From positions 151,731 to 215,730 of the forward strand of contig NZ_PVBN01000011.1 of assembly GCF_002968635.1 (NCBI RefSeq): a stretch of DNA of 64,000 bases, in the 5' to 3' direction. A program made the position numbers and the translations under genes. Below the pieces are notes generated by a model. The model worked only from the letters and a program-made list of their open reading frames with translations. It did no database searches and was not told the origin of the DNA. This stretch comes from Neorhizobium alkalisoli (GTDB lineage: Bacteria > Pseudomonadota > Alphaproteobacteria > Rhizobiales > Rhizobiaceae). Below, piece after piece: positions 16,131 through 25,862 of this stretch; the first letter of the stretch is position 1; every line of letters starts with the position of its first letter.

Positions 16131-17015
16131 TCACGGCCGCGCAACGGTGGCGCGCCGGCGTTTGGCCTCGCCCATCTTGAGGTCGATGAATTGTTTCGCG
16201 TGCTGCGCGAGCGGCATGTTCTCGGTCCAGGTGTCGCGCCATATTGCGCAGGCAAGCGACAAACCTTCGTCGACAACGGCGCCTGAGAAGGATTCGAACG
16301 TGATGTCGCGCTGGTAGTCGATATCAAGCAACGCATCGAATATCAGATCAAAATTGATGACGCCGTCGCCAAGATAGCCGCGGTTGCTTTCGCCGATATG
16401 GAAATAGCCGATCTTGTCACCCGCAAGCCGGATGGCAGCCGCCGGATTGGCCTCCTCGATGTTCATGTGAAAGGTGTCGAGGTGCAGCCGCACACGCTCG
16501 GAACCTACCTGCTTTATGAAGGCGAGACCCTGGGCAGTGGTGTTGAGAAGATTGGTCTCGAAACGGTTCACCACCTCGAGAACGAGGTCGATGCCTGCGG
16601 ACCGGGCAAGGTCAGCCGTCTTGGCAATGGCCGCAACGCTGTTGTCCCATCCATTTTTGGTGGGCATCCGGGCGTATTTCGCGTGAGCGGAATAGAGGAT
16701 GCCGCCAAGTTTGCTCCCGCCGATGTCACGGACGGCGCGAACGGCGTCGGCCAGCATATCTTCGCCGGCTTTTACCGCCTGCGCATCTTCGCTCGACACG
16801 TCGTGGCTGAAGGGAAGGCCCATGGTGACGGCGATATCTAGCTTTAGCGCCGCCGCCCGCTTGGCGAGGGCGTCGAGATCGAATTTTTCCGGTCGCAGAT
16901 AGGCAAATTCAATCAGGTTGTAACCACAGGAAACAGATTTCTCCATCGCTTCCTCAAGCATGGATTGAGTTTGTCCGCCCGTCCACACGAAAGAATGAAT
17001 ACCTAACCGGCCCAT
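16131..17015 (-). CDS. Ketose 3-epimerase (D-tagatose/D-psicose 3-epimerase family)
   Basis: The 294-aa TIM-barrel enzyme belongs to the D-tagatose/D-allulose 3-epimerase group, which inverts C3 of ketoses with a divalent metal. The metal and catalytic residues are visible: E147 in LEVVNRFE, D180 in LHLDTFHMNIEE, H206 in GYFHIGESNRG and E241 in TFESFSG. DTFHMNIEE is nearly invariant in the family. It is the first gene of the leftward operon and could interconvert the ketoses produced by the nearby dehydrogenases. Substrate preference cannot be read from sequence. Confidence 0.88.
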   Translation of the reverse strand: MGRLGIHSFVWTGGQTQSMLEEAMEKSVSCGYNLIEFAYLRPEKFDLDALAKRAAALKLDIAVTMGLPFSHDVSSEDAQAVKAGEDMLADAVRAVRDIGGSKLGGILYSAHAKYARMPTKNGWDNSVAAIAKTADLARSAGIDLVLEVVNRFETNLLNTTAQGLAFIKQVGSERVRLHLDTFHMNIEEANPAAAIRLAGDKIGYFHIGESNRGYLGDGVINFDLIFDALLDIDYQRDITFESFSGAVVDEGLSLACAIWRDTWTENMPLAQHAKQFIDLKMGEAKRRRATVARP

Positions 17016-17419
17016 TTCTTCCCCTAGAAGCTAGTATGTTGCATTGCGCAACAAATAATGAATCCGCCGGAGCTGTCAAGCAGATTCATGCCCTGCAGCG
17101 ATTGAGCATCCGATACCATTGCGAGCAAATGCCTGTCTTTCGCCTGAAAATTGCCGATTCCGGTTCGCTTCGGACTTGAGTCCCGTGATCGGCAGATGGG
17201 TATTGACAGGTTTTCCAAATGAACTAATTTGTTTTTTCAAGCAACATATAAGGCGGAAGATAGCGCCAACGGAAGGCGGGCGCACCGTGAACTAAGGGGC
17301 TCGCTCGCTCGAGCTATAGCTAGCTAAGGGAACCCGACCACACGAACAGCTCTTTGGTGCGCATGCCGGCGTGGTGGCCTGAGGGGTCACGGCCTGCATG
17401 TCGGGAGGAGGTTATTTCC
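17016..17419. promoter_or_regulatory. Divergent control region of the polyol locus
   Basis: This 404-bp gap separates the ketose 3-epimerase from the AraC regulator. Near the epimerase start lies TGTTGC-N5-GCAACA (17037-17053). Further on, TTGACA (17203-17208) and TAATTT (17225-17230) with 16-bp spacing form a rightward promoter, and its -10 overlaps the inverted repeat CAAAT-N6-ATTTG (17216-17231), a plausible repressor site. Either repeat could be the ROK or AraC target. The remainder (17250-17400) holds nothing I recognise. Confidence 0.45.
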
Positions 17420-18373
17420 ATGAAAGCCGATTTGCGGATCGTACCCGATTTCGAAATGATCATCTGCCCGCCAGCAGAATCCTTTCGCTGGAACATGCAT
17501 GACTATCCCTTCTTCCGGGCGAAATGGCATTATCATCCAGAATACGAACTGCACCTCACCCGTGCGACTACCGGCGTCATGATGGTGGGTGACTATATCG
17601 GCGAATTCGAGCCAGGCTGCCTGGTGCTGACCGGACCGAATGTGCCGCACAATTGGGTCAGCGATATCGAGCCCGGCAAACTGATCCGCAATCGTGACAT
17701 GCTGATCCAGTTTACCCCTGAATGGGCCGATCGCGTGGCCTCTTTTTGTCCCGAGCTCGGCACGATAAAGCCGCTTTATGAGGACGCCGTCTACGGTGTG
17801 CAATTTTCTGGCGCAACGGCGCTTGCAGGCCGGCGGCTGCTGGCGCAGATGGGGTCGGCCCATGGCGCCGAGCGCGTGTTGCTCTTCCTGCAGCTGATGA
17901 TCGCCCTGGCGCGTGATCCAGCCGATCGACGCAGGTTGTCGCGCCTTGCGCCACCCTCCGCTGAGATGGAACTGCCGCATGAGCTGGACGTCGCCATGCG
18001 CTATGTGCTGGAGCACTATAGCGACGATATCAATCTGGCCTCGGTCGCAAAGATCTGCGGCCTTGAGCCGCAAGCCTTTTCGCGCTTTTTCAAGCGTCAC
18101 ACCGGTCATACCTTCGCGCGTTACGTGATTCTTGCGCGCATCTATGCGGCCTGCTCGCTGCTCACCCAGACCTATCGTCCGATCACCGAGATCTGCTTCG
18201 AGGTCGGGTTCAACAATATCGCTAATTTCAACAGGCAGTTTTTTAAAATCTGCGGGCGCACGCCCACCGATTACCGGCGCAATGCGCACAAGATCGGCAC
18301 GAAGGCGCGAAGCGATCCCTTTCGGGACATCCGTGCCTATTCCGCCAGCATGGCGGCCGGCGAAAAAGTATAG
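17420..18373 (+). CDS. AraC-family transcriptional regulator
   Basis: The 317-aa regulator has an N-terminal cupin-like sensor domain (WHYHPEYELHLT, GDYIGEFEPGCLVLTGPNVPHNW) and a C-terminal double helix-turn-helix (about residues 195-300, INLASVAKICGLEPQAFSRFFK and ITEICFEVGFNNIANFNRQF). The start MKADLRIVPD is preceded by GGAGGAGG with 9-nt spacing. It stands before the ABC transporter and dehydrogenase genes in the same direction and is the likely activator of that operon in response to a polyol. Confidence 0.9.
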   Translation: MKADLRIVPDFEMIICPPAESFRWNMHDYPFFRAKWHYHPEYELHLTRATTGVMMVGDYIGEFEPGCLVLTGPNVPHNWVSDIEPGKLIRNRDMLIQFTPEWADRVASFCPELGTIKPLYEDAVYGVQFSGATALAGRRLLAQMGSAHGAERVLLFLQLMIALARDPADRRRLSRLAPPSAEMELPHELDVAMRYVLEHYSDDINLASVAKICGLEPQAFSRFFKRHTGHTFARYVILARIYAACSLLTQTYRPITEICFEVGFNNIANFNRQFFKICGRTPTDYRRNAHKIGTKARSDPFRDIRAYSASMAAGEKV

Positions 18374-18610
18374 GTCACCGGCAAACCACGCGTGGCGGAC
18401 CAAAAAGACCAGCACTAAGCTTCTTTCACGCCAATTGGAGCGAAGCCGGCAAGCAACCCGGAGATCGCAATCGCTAAAAGGCGAACCGTGTCCGGAAGCC
18501 GGGAGGAGCCGTGCTGCCGGACCACGGGAGGAACCGACACATGTCGGGCGTGGGAACGTGCTTGCCGGTCAGAGGCCGCAAGCGGTGCCAAGGCACAAGG
18601 AGGAGGAACT

Positions 18611-20044
<1,434 letters not shown>

Positions 20045-20057
20045 CACCGATAAGAGG

Positions 20058-20100
20058 CTGCGTCCGGGTGGCATCTCCCAAGACCGCCACCCGGGCGCAG
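20058..20100 (+). promoter_or_regulatory. Strong stem-loop between receptor and permease genes
   Basis: CTGCGTCCGGGTGGC pairs with GCCACCCGGGCGCAG over 15 bp (one G-U) around a 13-nt loop. It starts 13 nt after the receptor stop and lacks a T run. It covers a GTG codon at 20068 that could otherwise be taken as the permease start, which argues for the ATG at 20149. Confidence 0.65.
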
Positions 20101-20148
20101 TTGTCGGATATTGCAGGCTTTGGCCCGCACCTTCGGGAGCACGAATTC

Positions 20149-21030
20149 ATGCGTCCAAATACTGTCGGCTGGCTGATGCTCGCCCCGACGATCGCGATCC
20201 TCGGCATCTTCGGCATCATCCCGTTCATCTATGTGCTTTACGTGTCCTTCCATCAATGGAACCCGTTCGGCGCCAGCCCGGACATGATCTATAACGGTGC
20301 CAACAACTTCCGCCGTCTCGTCTTCGATGCTGAGTTCCTGACCTCCATCGCCTTCACGATGAAATTCGCCTTCTTCGCTGTTCTAAGCGAAATCGCGTTG
20401 GGCTATCTGCTGGCGCAGCTCTTCATGAAGGAGTTCCCCGGACGAGGCTTCTTCAGAACAATCCACACGCTGCCGCTGATCGTCGCGCCCATCGTCGTCG
20501 GATCGGTCTGGCGGCTGATGACGACTCCCAGCATCGGTATCATCCCCTATCTTCTGAAAAGCTGGTTCGGATATGATCTCAACATCGGCCGCGACGCCAC
20601 CGCCGCCTTCGCGTTGACGGTCATCATGGACATTTGGCACTGGACGCCATTGGTGACGCTGACACTGCTCGCGGCACTTCTTGCCCTCCCGAAAGAGCCG
20701 TTCGAACAGGCGCAGATCGATGGCGCCAACCGCCGTCAGATCTTCTGGCACGTCACGCTGCCGATGATCCGCCCGGCAATTCTTGCGACGGTCTTCATTC
20801 GCCTTATGGACGCGTTGCGCACCGTGGATGAAGTTTGGATGCTGACCTCCGGCGGCCCGGGTGCTGCAACCCGTTTTGTTGGGCTGCATATCTGGAAGAT
20901 CGTCTTTCCGAAGACCGACTACGGCTACGGCGCCGCGATCTCGGTGATCGTGCTCTACCTCACCCTCGTGATGTGCTGGCTGCTCTATGTCGCACTCGTG
21001 GCCCGACGCGAACGGAAGAGGACGTTCTGA
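20149..21030 (+). CDS. Sugar ABC transporter permease (MalF-like)
   Basis: This 293-aa CUT1 inner-membrane subunit begins with a membrane segment (VGWLMLAPTIAILGIFGIIP) and carries the ATPase-contact loop FEQAQIDGANRRQIFWHVTLP. The ATG is chosen because CGGGAG stands about 9 nt upstream and because the earlier GTG at 20068 lies inside the hairpin. The stop overlaps the next permease start by one base. It pairs with that permease to form the channel. Confidence 0.9.
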   Translation: MRPNTVGWLMLAPTIAILGIFGIIPFIYVLYVSFHQWNPFGASPDMIYNGANNFRRLVFDAEFLTSIAFTMKFAFFAVLSEIALGYLLAQLFMKEFPGRGFFRTIHTLPLIVAPIVVGSVWRLMTTPSIGIIPYLLKSWFGYDLNIGRDATAAFALTVIMDIWHWTPLVTLTLLAALLALPKEPFEQAQIDGANRRQIFWHVTLPMIRPAILATVFIRLMDALRTVDEVWMLTSGGPGAATRFVGLHIWKIVFPKTDYGYGAAISVIVLYLTLVMCWLLYVALVARRERKRTF

Positions 21031-21866
21031 TGCAGAGCCGCAATCCGCTCTTCTACCTGGCACTTTGGCTCTTGCTGAGCTTGCTGACGCTTTTCCCGAT
21101 CTATTGGCTCTTCGTCATTTCGGTGAAGCCGGCTGTGGATCTGTTCACGACGCCCAGCGTGATCCTCGATACGGTCTACTGGAAGAACTACGTCAACGTC
21201 ATCGGCAACGAGACGCTGCGTGGCTATATGATCAACTCTCTGATCATTTCTACCAGCAATGCATTCCTGGTCACCGGACTGGCTTTCCTGGCCTGCTACG
21301 CGCTGTCCCGTTTCGATCTTGCGGGTAAGGAGAATATCTTTTTCTGGACGATCACCAACCGCATGGCCCCGGCGGCCGTGTTCCTGCTGCCGTTCTACCT
21401 GCTGTTCACCCAGGTCTTCACCTTTGGCGACTGGAAACTCTACGACACCAAGATTGGCATGATCCTGCTTTATTGCACCTTCAACCTGCCTTTCGCGATC
21501 TGGACTTTGCGGCCGACCATTGACGGAATTCCCAAGGAACTTGACGAGGCAGCAACCGTTGATGGCGCCTCGACCTGGCAGGTTATCTCCGAGGTCATCT
21601 TCCCGCTTGCACGGCCCGGTCTTGCGGTGACGCTGATCCTCACCTGGGTCTTTGCCTGGAACGAGTTTCTGCTGGCTGCGACCCTGACCAGCTTCAACGC
21701 CCGCACCATCACAACGGGCCTCTCGGAATATGTGACGACGACGGGAACCGAATGGGGGGCGATGGCGGCGATCGCGATGATCACCCTCATCCCCGCCCTC
21801 ATCATCTTCGCCGTGGTACAGCGCCATATCGTGGCGGGTCTCACCTTCGGCGCAGTCAAGGAGTAG
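21030..21866 (+). CDS. Sugar ABC transporter permease (MalG-like)
   Basis: The 278-aa second membrane subunit has six hydrophobic segments, the first at FYLALWLLLSLLTLFPIYWLFV, and the EAA loop KELDEAATVDGASTWQVISEVIFPLARP. It ends with the typical RHIVAGLTFGAVKE. Its ATG overlaps the stop of the first permease gene, so the two are translationally coupled. Confidence 0.92.
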   Translation: MQSRNPLFYLALWLLLSLLTLFPIYWLFVISVKPAVDLFTTPSVILDTVYWKNYVNVIGNETLRGYMINSLIISTSNAFLVTGLAFLACYALSRFDLAGKENIFFWTITNRMAPAAVFLLPFYLLFTQVFTFGDWKLYDTKIGMILLYCTFNLPFAIWTLRPTIDGIPKELDEAATVDGASTWQVISEVIFPLARPGLAVTLILTWVFAWNEFLLAATLTSFNARTITTGLSEYVTTTGTEWGAMAAIAMITLIPALIIFAVVQRHIVAGLTFGAVKE

Positions 21867-21870
21867 AGCC

Positions 21871-22104
21871 ATGCAAGAGCCATTCGACCCAGCGAAGGTC
21901 GATGCCGATCTGGAAGTGGCGCGCCCGGTGCGAACCGGCTTCCTGCCGATCACCACCAACTGGTTCGACCGTGTCTTCGTCGGCATCTACCTGTTCGTGG
22001 CACTCGAACTCTTCTGGATGCGGTTCCTCGAACAGTCGATTCCGTTGATGGTCTGCCACGTTCTGGCCATCTCGCTCGGGGTCCTGATCGTATGGCGCGG
22101 CTGA
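21871..22104 (+). CDS. Small membrane protein, DUF2160-like
   Basis: The 77-aa protein has a 29-residue hydrophilic N-terminus ending in TGFLPITTNWFDRVF and two membrane segments (about 32-50 and 57-75). The GFLPI-T-DR-F-G pattern resembles DUF2160 proteins, which occur beside glycerol-type ABC transporters; the match is from memory. AAGGAG precedes the ATG and the gene starts 4 bp after the permease stop, so it is co-translated with the transporter. It may be an accessory subunit; its function is unknown. Confidence 0.7.
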   Translation: MQEPFDPAKVDADLEVARPVRTGFLPITTNWFDRVFVGIYLFVALELFWMRFLEQSIPLMVCHVLAISLGVLIVWRG

Positions 22105-22131
22105 TGCTTCTTTGGAAATAGGACAGAGACA

Positions 22132-23175
22132 ATGAAATCGCTGGTATTGGAAGAGAAGATGAAACTGTCGCTGCGCGATTTCCCGATCGAGCGCGAAGAG
22201 ACGCTAGGCCCGCGCGACGTGCGGATAAAGCTACACACCGTGGGCATATGCGGGTCCGACGTACATTATTATACGCATGGCGGCACCGGCGTGTTCCAGG
22301 TGAAAGCGCCGATGATCCTTGGCCACGAGGCGTCGGGCACCGTGATCGAGACGGGAACCGACGTCACCGAGCTAAGGGTGGGCGATCGCGTCTGCATGGA
22401 GCCAGGGATCCCCGATCCCAACAGCCGCGCGACCCGCATGGGGCTCTACAATGTCGATCCGGCGGTTCGCTTCTGGGCCACGCCGCCGATCCACGGCGTG
22501 CTCAGGCCAACCGTCGTCCATCCCGCCGACTTCACCTTCAAGCTGCCCGATAATGTCTCATTCGCCGAAGCAGCAATGGTGGAGCCACTGGCGGTGGGAG
22601 TGCATGCTGCGACCAAGGCGCAGGTCAAGCCTGGCGACATAGCTCTGGTGATCGGTGCAGGCCCGATCGGCTTGGTGACCGCGCTGTCGGCTGTCGCCGC
22701 AGGCTGTGCGCGGGTGTTCGTGAGCGATGTCGACGATGCCAAGCTGGAACTCGCCGCCAAGCTTGGTCCAATCTCGCCAATCAATGTTGCAAGGCAGGAA
22801 CTGGTCAAGGAGATCCTTGCCGCCACCGACGGGTGGGGCGTCGAACTCGTGTTCGAATGCTCCGGCCATCCCAAGGGCGCCGAAGGTGTGTTCGATCCGC
22901 TCGCTCCGGGCGGCCGGGTGGTTTTCATCGGTTCTCAGGTTCACCCGATCCAATACGATGTCGGCAAGGCCATGGTGCGCGAGGCCCGCGTGGAGCATGT
23001 TTTCCGCTATGCCCATGTCTTTCCGCGTTGCGTGGCCATGCTCTCTTCCGGCGCGATCGACGTAAAGCCGCTCATCACCCGCACTTTCGGCTTTGACGAA
23101 AGCGTCCGTGCTTTCGAGATCGCCGCGTCCTCCCCCAAGGGCGAAGTCAAGATGCAGATCGCACTGCCGCAATAG
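22132..23175 (+). CDS. Zinc-dependent polyol dehydrogenase (xylitol/sorbitol dehydrogenase)
   Basis: The 347-aa medium-chain dehydrogenase oxidises a sugar alcohol to a ketose with NAD+. It shows the catalytic zinc site (GICGSDVHYYTHGG, GHEASG, and Glu in MVEPLAVG), the substrate-side stretch FWATPPIHGVLRP and the nucleotide-binding motif GAGPIG. The pattern is that of rhizobial xylitol dehydrogenase and sorbitol dehydrogenase; the structural-zinc cysteines of longer relatives are absent. It lies inside the transporter operon, between the small membrane protein and the ATPase. Confidence 0.9.
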   Translation: MKSLVLEEKMKLSLRDFPIEREETLGPRDVRIKLHTVGICGSDVHYYTHGGTGVFQVKAPMILGHEASGTVIETGTDVTELRVGDRVCMEPGIPDPNSRATRMGLYNVDPAVRFWATPPIHGVLRPTVVHPADFTFKLPDNVSFAEAAMVEPLAVGVHAATKAQVKPGDIALVIGAGPIGLVTALSAVAAGCARVFVSDVDDAKLELAAKLGPISPINVARQELVKEILAATDGWGVELVFECSGHPKGAEGVFDPLAPGGRVVFIGSQVHPIQYDVGKAMVREARVEHVFRYAHVFPRCVAMLSSGAIDVKPLITRTFGFDESVRAFEIAASSPKGEVKMQIALPQ

Positions 23176-23185
23176 AGGAATTCAT

Positions 23186-24247
23186 ATGGCTCACGTCACC
23201 GTCACGGACGTTACAAAGAAATATGGTGCGCTGCCGGTCATCCACGGGGTCGGCATAGATATCGCCGACGGCGAATTCGTCGTGTTGGTCGGACCGTCCG
23301 GATGCGGCAAGTCCACGCTGCTGCGGATGATCGCAGGGCTTGAGACGATCTCTGGCGGCACGGTTGCGATCGGTGGACGCGTGGTCAACGACGTCCTGCC
23401 CAAGGACCGTGACATTGCCATGGTGTTTCAGAACTACGCGCTCTACCCGCACAAAACGGTCGCCGACAATATGGGGTTTCCGCTCAAACTCAAAGGCGCG
23501 CCGAGGAGCGAAATCGAAGCCAAGGTGCGCAAGGCGGCCGATATCCTCGATCTCGGGAAACTGCTCGATCGCTATCCCAAGCAGCTTTCGGGCGGCCAGC
23601 GCCAGCGCGTCGCCATGGGACGCGCCATTGTCCGCGATCCGCAGGTCTTCCTGTTCGACGAGCCGCTCTCCAATCTGGACGCCAAGCTGCGCGTCACCAT
23701 GCGCGTCGAGATCAAGGAACTGCATCAGCGGTTGAAGACGACCACGATCTACGTGACGCATGATCAGATCGAGGCCATGACGATGGCTGACAAGATCGTC
23801 GTGATGCGCGACGGGCGTGTGGAGCAGATAGGCGCGCCTCTCGATCTGTACGACCGGCCGGCAAATGTCTTCGTGGCAGGTTTTATCGGTTCGCCGTCGA
23901 TGAATTTCGTTCCCGGCAGATTGTCGATGGCGAGCGGCCAGGTGAACTTCGTCAGCGACAAGGGCACCGTGCTTCCGGTGCCGGAAGGTACACCGGACCA
24001 CGGCGAACCTGTCATCTACGGCATCCGTCCCGAGCATATCGACGTGCGGCCGGACGGGTTGTCTGCGAGGATCTCGGTCCTCGAGCCCACCGGCTCGGAA
24101 ACGCAGATCTTTGCGCATCTCGGCGGCGACCCGGTCATGGCGGCGGTTCGCGACCGTGTCGCGGTGACGCCGGGCGATACCATCTCGTTCCGGATCGACC
24201 CGCACCGTGCGCATCTCTTCGACGCCAGGAGCGGTCGGCGCCTATAG
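23186..24247 (+). CDS. Sugar ABC transporter ATP-binding protein (MalK/UgpC type)
   Basis: The 353-aa ATPase has Walker A (VGPSGCGKST), Q loop (MVFQNYALYPH), signature LSGGQRQR, Walker B (VFLFDEPLSNLD) and the C-terminal TOBE/OB regulatory domain (IYGIRPEHIDV). It energises the polyol transporter encoded by the preceding receptor and permeases. A further ATPase gene of the same type at 40.1 kb is closely similar, so cross-use between systems is possible. Confidence 0.93.
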   Translation: MAHVTVTDVTKKYGALPVIHGVGIDIADGEFVVLVGPSGCGKSTLLRMIAGLETISGGTVAIGGRVVNDVLPKDRDIAMVFQNYALYPHKTVADNMGFPLKLKGAPRSEIEAKVRKAADILDLGKLLDRYPKQLSGGQRQRVAMGRAIVRDPQVFLFDEPLSNLDAKLRVTMRVEIKELHQRLKTTTIYVTHDQIEAMTMADKIVVMRDGRVEQIGAPLDLYDRPANVFVAGFIGSPSMNFVPGRLSMASGQVNFVSDKGTVLPVPEGTPDHGEPVIYGIRPEHIDVRPDGLSARISVLEPTGSETQIFAHLGGDPVMAAVRDRVAVTPGDTISFRIDPHRAHLFDARSGRRL

Positions 24248-24271
24248 TTCTGCAGAGGCAGGGAGCAAGAC

Positions 24272-25042
24272 ATGTTCTTCGACAAATTCCGGATGGACGG
24301 CCAGATCGCTGTGGTGACCGGCGGCGGGCGCGGCATCGGCCTTGCCTGCGCCGAAGCGCTTGCCGAGGCGGGCAACAGCGTTGTCATCATCGATCGCGAC
24401 GAAGCGGTTGCCGAATCGGGCAGGCTGGCCCTGGCCGACAAGGGGATCGAGGTCGATGCGTTGGTCCTTGATGTCACGGATTCCGCGGCAGTCGATAAGG
24501 CCGCAGCCGACATCTTCGCAAAGCACGGTCGCATCGACGCGCTGGTAGCCAATGCAGGCATTGCCCGCACCGGTACGGCCGCGGAGGAGACGCCGGACGA
24601 ACTCTGGCTCAATGTCAACGATGTGAACTACAACGGCGTCTTCTGGTCCAATCGCGCCTTCGGCCGCTACATGCTGAAGGCCGGCAGAGGTGCGATCGTC
24701 AATATCGGATCGATGTCCGGCTACATCGTCAATCGCCCGCAGTTGCAGAGCTACTACAACGCGTCAAAGGCGGCCGTCCACCATCTGACAGCCTCGCTTG
24801 CAGCAGAATGGGCGAGCCGTGGAGTGCGCGTCAATGCCGTCGCACCGACCTATATAGAGACCGAAATGACGAGGAACATCGTCGATCAGTCGATGGTGGA
24901 TGTGTGGCTACGCGACACGCCAATGGGTCGGATGGGTCAGCCGCACGAAATCGCGTCGGTGGTGCATTTTCTCGCCTGCGACGCGTCGAGCCTGATCACC
25001 GGTGCGACCGTCAAGGCCGATGCCGGTTTCACCTGCTGGTAG
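24272..25042 (+). CDS. Short-chain dehydrogenase, galactitol dehydrogenase-like
   Basis: The 256-aa SDR has the cofactor motif TGGGRGIG, ANAG, the catalytic Ser-Tyr-Lys (GSMSGYIVN...YYNASKAA) and the C-terminal Trp. Segments FWSNRAFGRYML, IVNIGSMSGYIVNRPQ and TPMGRMGQPHEIAS closely resemble Rhodobacter galactitol 2-dehydrogenase, as I remember that sequence. It would oxidise galactitol or a related polyol with NAD+. It follows the ATPase gene by 24 bp in the same operon. Confidence 0.85.
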   Translation: MFFDKFRMDGQIAVVTGGGRGIGLACAEALAEAGNSVVIIDRDEAVAESGRLALADKGIEVDALVLDVTDSAAVDKAAADIFAKHGRIDALVANAGIARTGTAAEETPDELWLNVNDVNYNGVFWSNRAFGRYMLKAGRGAIVNIGSMSGYIVNRPQLQSYYNASKAAVHHLTASLAAEWASRGVRVNAVAPTYIETEMTRNIVDQSMVDVWLRDTPMGRMGQPHEIASVVHFLACDASSLITGATVKADAGFTCW

Positions 25043-25054
25043 GGAGGTCTTTAA

Positions 25055-25780
25055 ATGGATTTTACGGGCAAGCATGTGATCGTGACAGGTGCCGGCAAGG
25101 GCATCGGCCGGGCGACCGCCGTCATGCTGGCGCGGCGCGGAGCCAAGGTGACCGCTCTGTCGCGCTCGGCGACCGACCTTGAGGAACTGAAGAATGAAAT
25201 CGGATGTATTCCGATCGCGGTCGATCTCGCCGATCCCGACGCGACACGCGCTGCGGCTCTCCGGGCTCTGCCGGCCGATTTCCTGGTGAACTGCGCCGGC
25301 ACGACCGAACTGCAATCCTTCCTGGACGTCACAGTCGAGAACTTCGACCTGCTTTATGCGGTGAACACACGCGCTCCGATGATCGTCTCGCAGGAATATG
25401 CTCGTGACATGGTGAGGAACGGCCGAAAAGGCGCGATCGTCAATGTCTCCAGCGTCGCCGCCTTCGTCGGTATTCCCGACCATGCCGCATATTGCGCGTC
25501 GAAGTCGGGTCTCGACGGGCTGACAAGGGTGATGGCCAAGGAACTTGCGCCCAGGGGCATTCGGGTCAACGGTGTGCATCCGACCGTGACCCTCACGCCC
25601 ATGGCCGTCAAGGCCTGGAGCGATCCGGAAAAGGCAGCTGGTATGCTCAACCGCATTCCGGTGGGCCGCTTCGCAGATCCCGACGACATTGCCGAGGTCA
25701 TCCTTTTCCTGCTCTCCGACGAGGCAGCAATGGTCAACGGCCTGTCGATGCCAGTGGATGGCGGTTACATGATTGCCTGA
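25055..25780 (+). CDS. Short-chain dehydrogenase, L-xylulose reductase (DCXR)-like
   Basis: The 241-aa SDR starts with the NADP(H)-type motif VTGAGKGIGR and has Ser, Tyr and Lys in VNVSSVAAF...YCASKSG. The segments GIRVNGVHPTV, AVKAWSDPEKAAGMLNRIPV and NGLSMPVDGGYM parallel mammalian dicarbonyl/L-xylulose reductase, which interconverts xylitol and L-xylulose. AGGGAGG precedes the ATG and the gene is 12 bp after the previous SDR. It broadens the set of polyols and ketoses the locus can interconvert. Confidence 0.85.
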   Translation: MDFTGKHVIVTGAGKGIGRATAVMLARRGAKVTALSRSATDLEELKNEIGCIPIAVDLADPDATRAAALRALPADFLVNCAGTTELQSFLDVTVENFDLLYAVNTRAPMIVSQEYARDMVRNGRKGAIVNVSSVAAFVGIPDHAAYCASKSGLDGLTRVMAKELAPRGIRVNGVHPTVTLTPMAVKAWSDPEKAAGMLNRIPVGRFADPDDIAEVILFLLSDEAAMVNGLSMPVDGGYMIA

Positions 25781-25862
25781 CGGCTATCCGAGCTAGATGC
25801 CTCGGAATCCCGGACCTTCCCCCGCCGTTCTGGCGGCCTTAGATCTTTTAGAGGATCAGCGC

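Noticed and set aside
20068..20148. Upstream GTG start for the first polyol permease
   Set aside because: The codon lies in a strong stem and a well-spaced ribosome site precedes the ATG at 20149.
23147..24214. Long minus-strand open frame opposite the polyol ATPase gene (and a similar one at 40093-40992)
   Set aside because: Both mirror conserved ATPase genes in the same relative frame, so their likeness to each other only reflects the sense genes.
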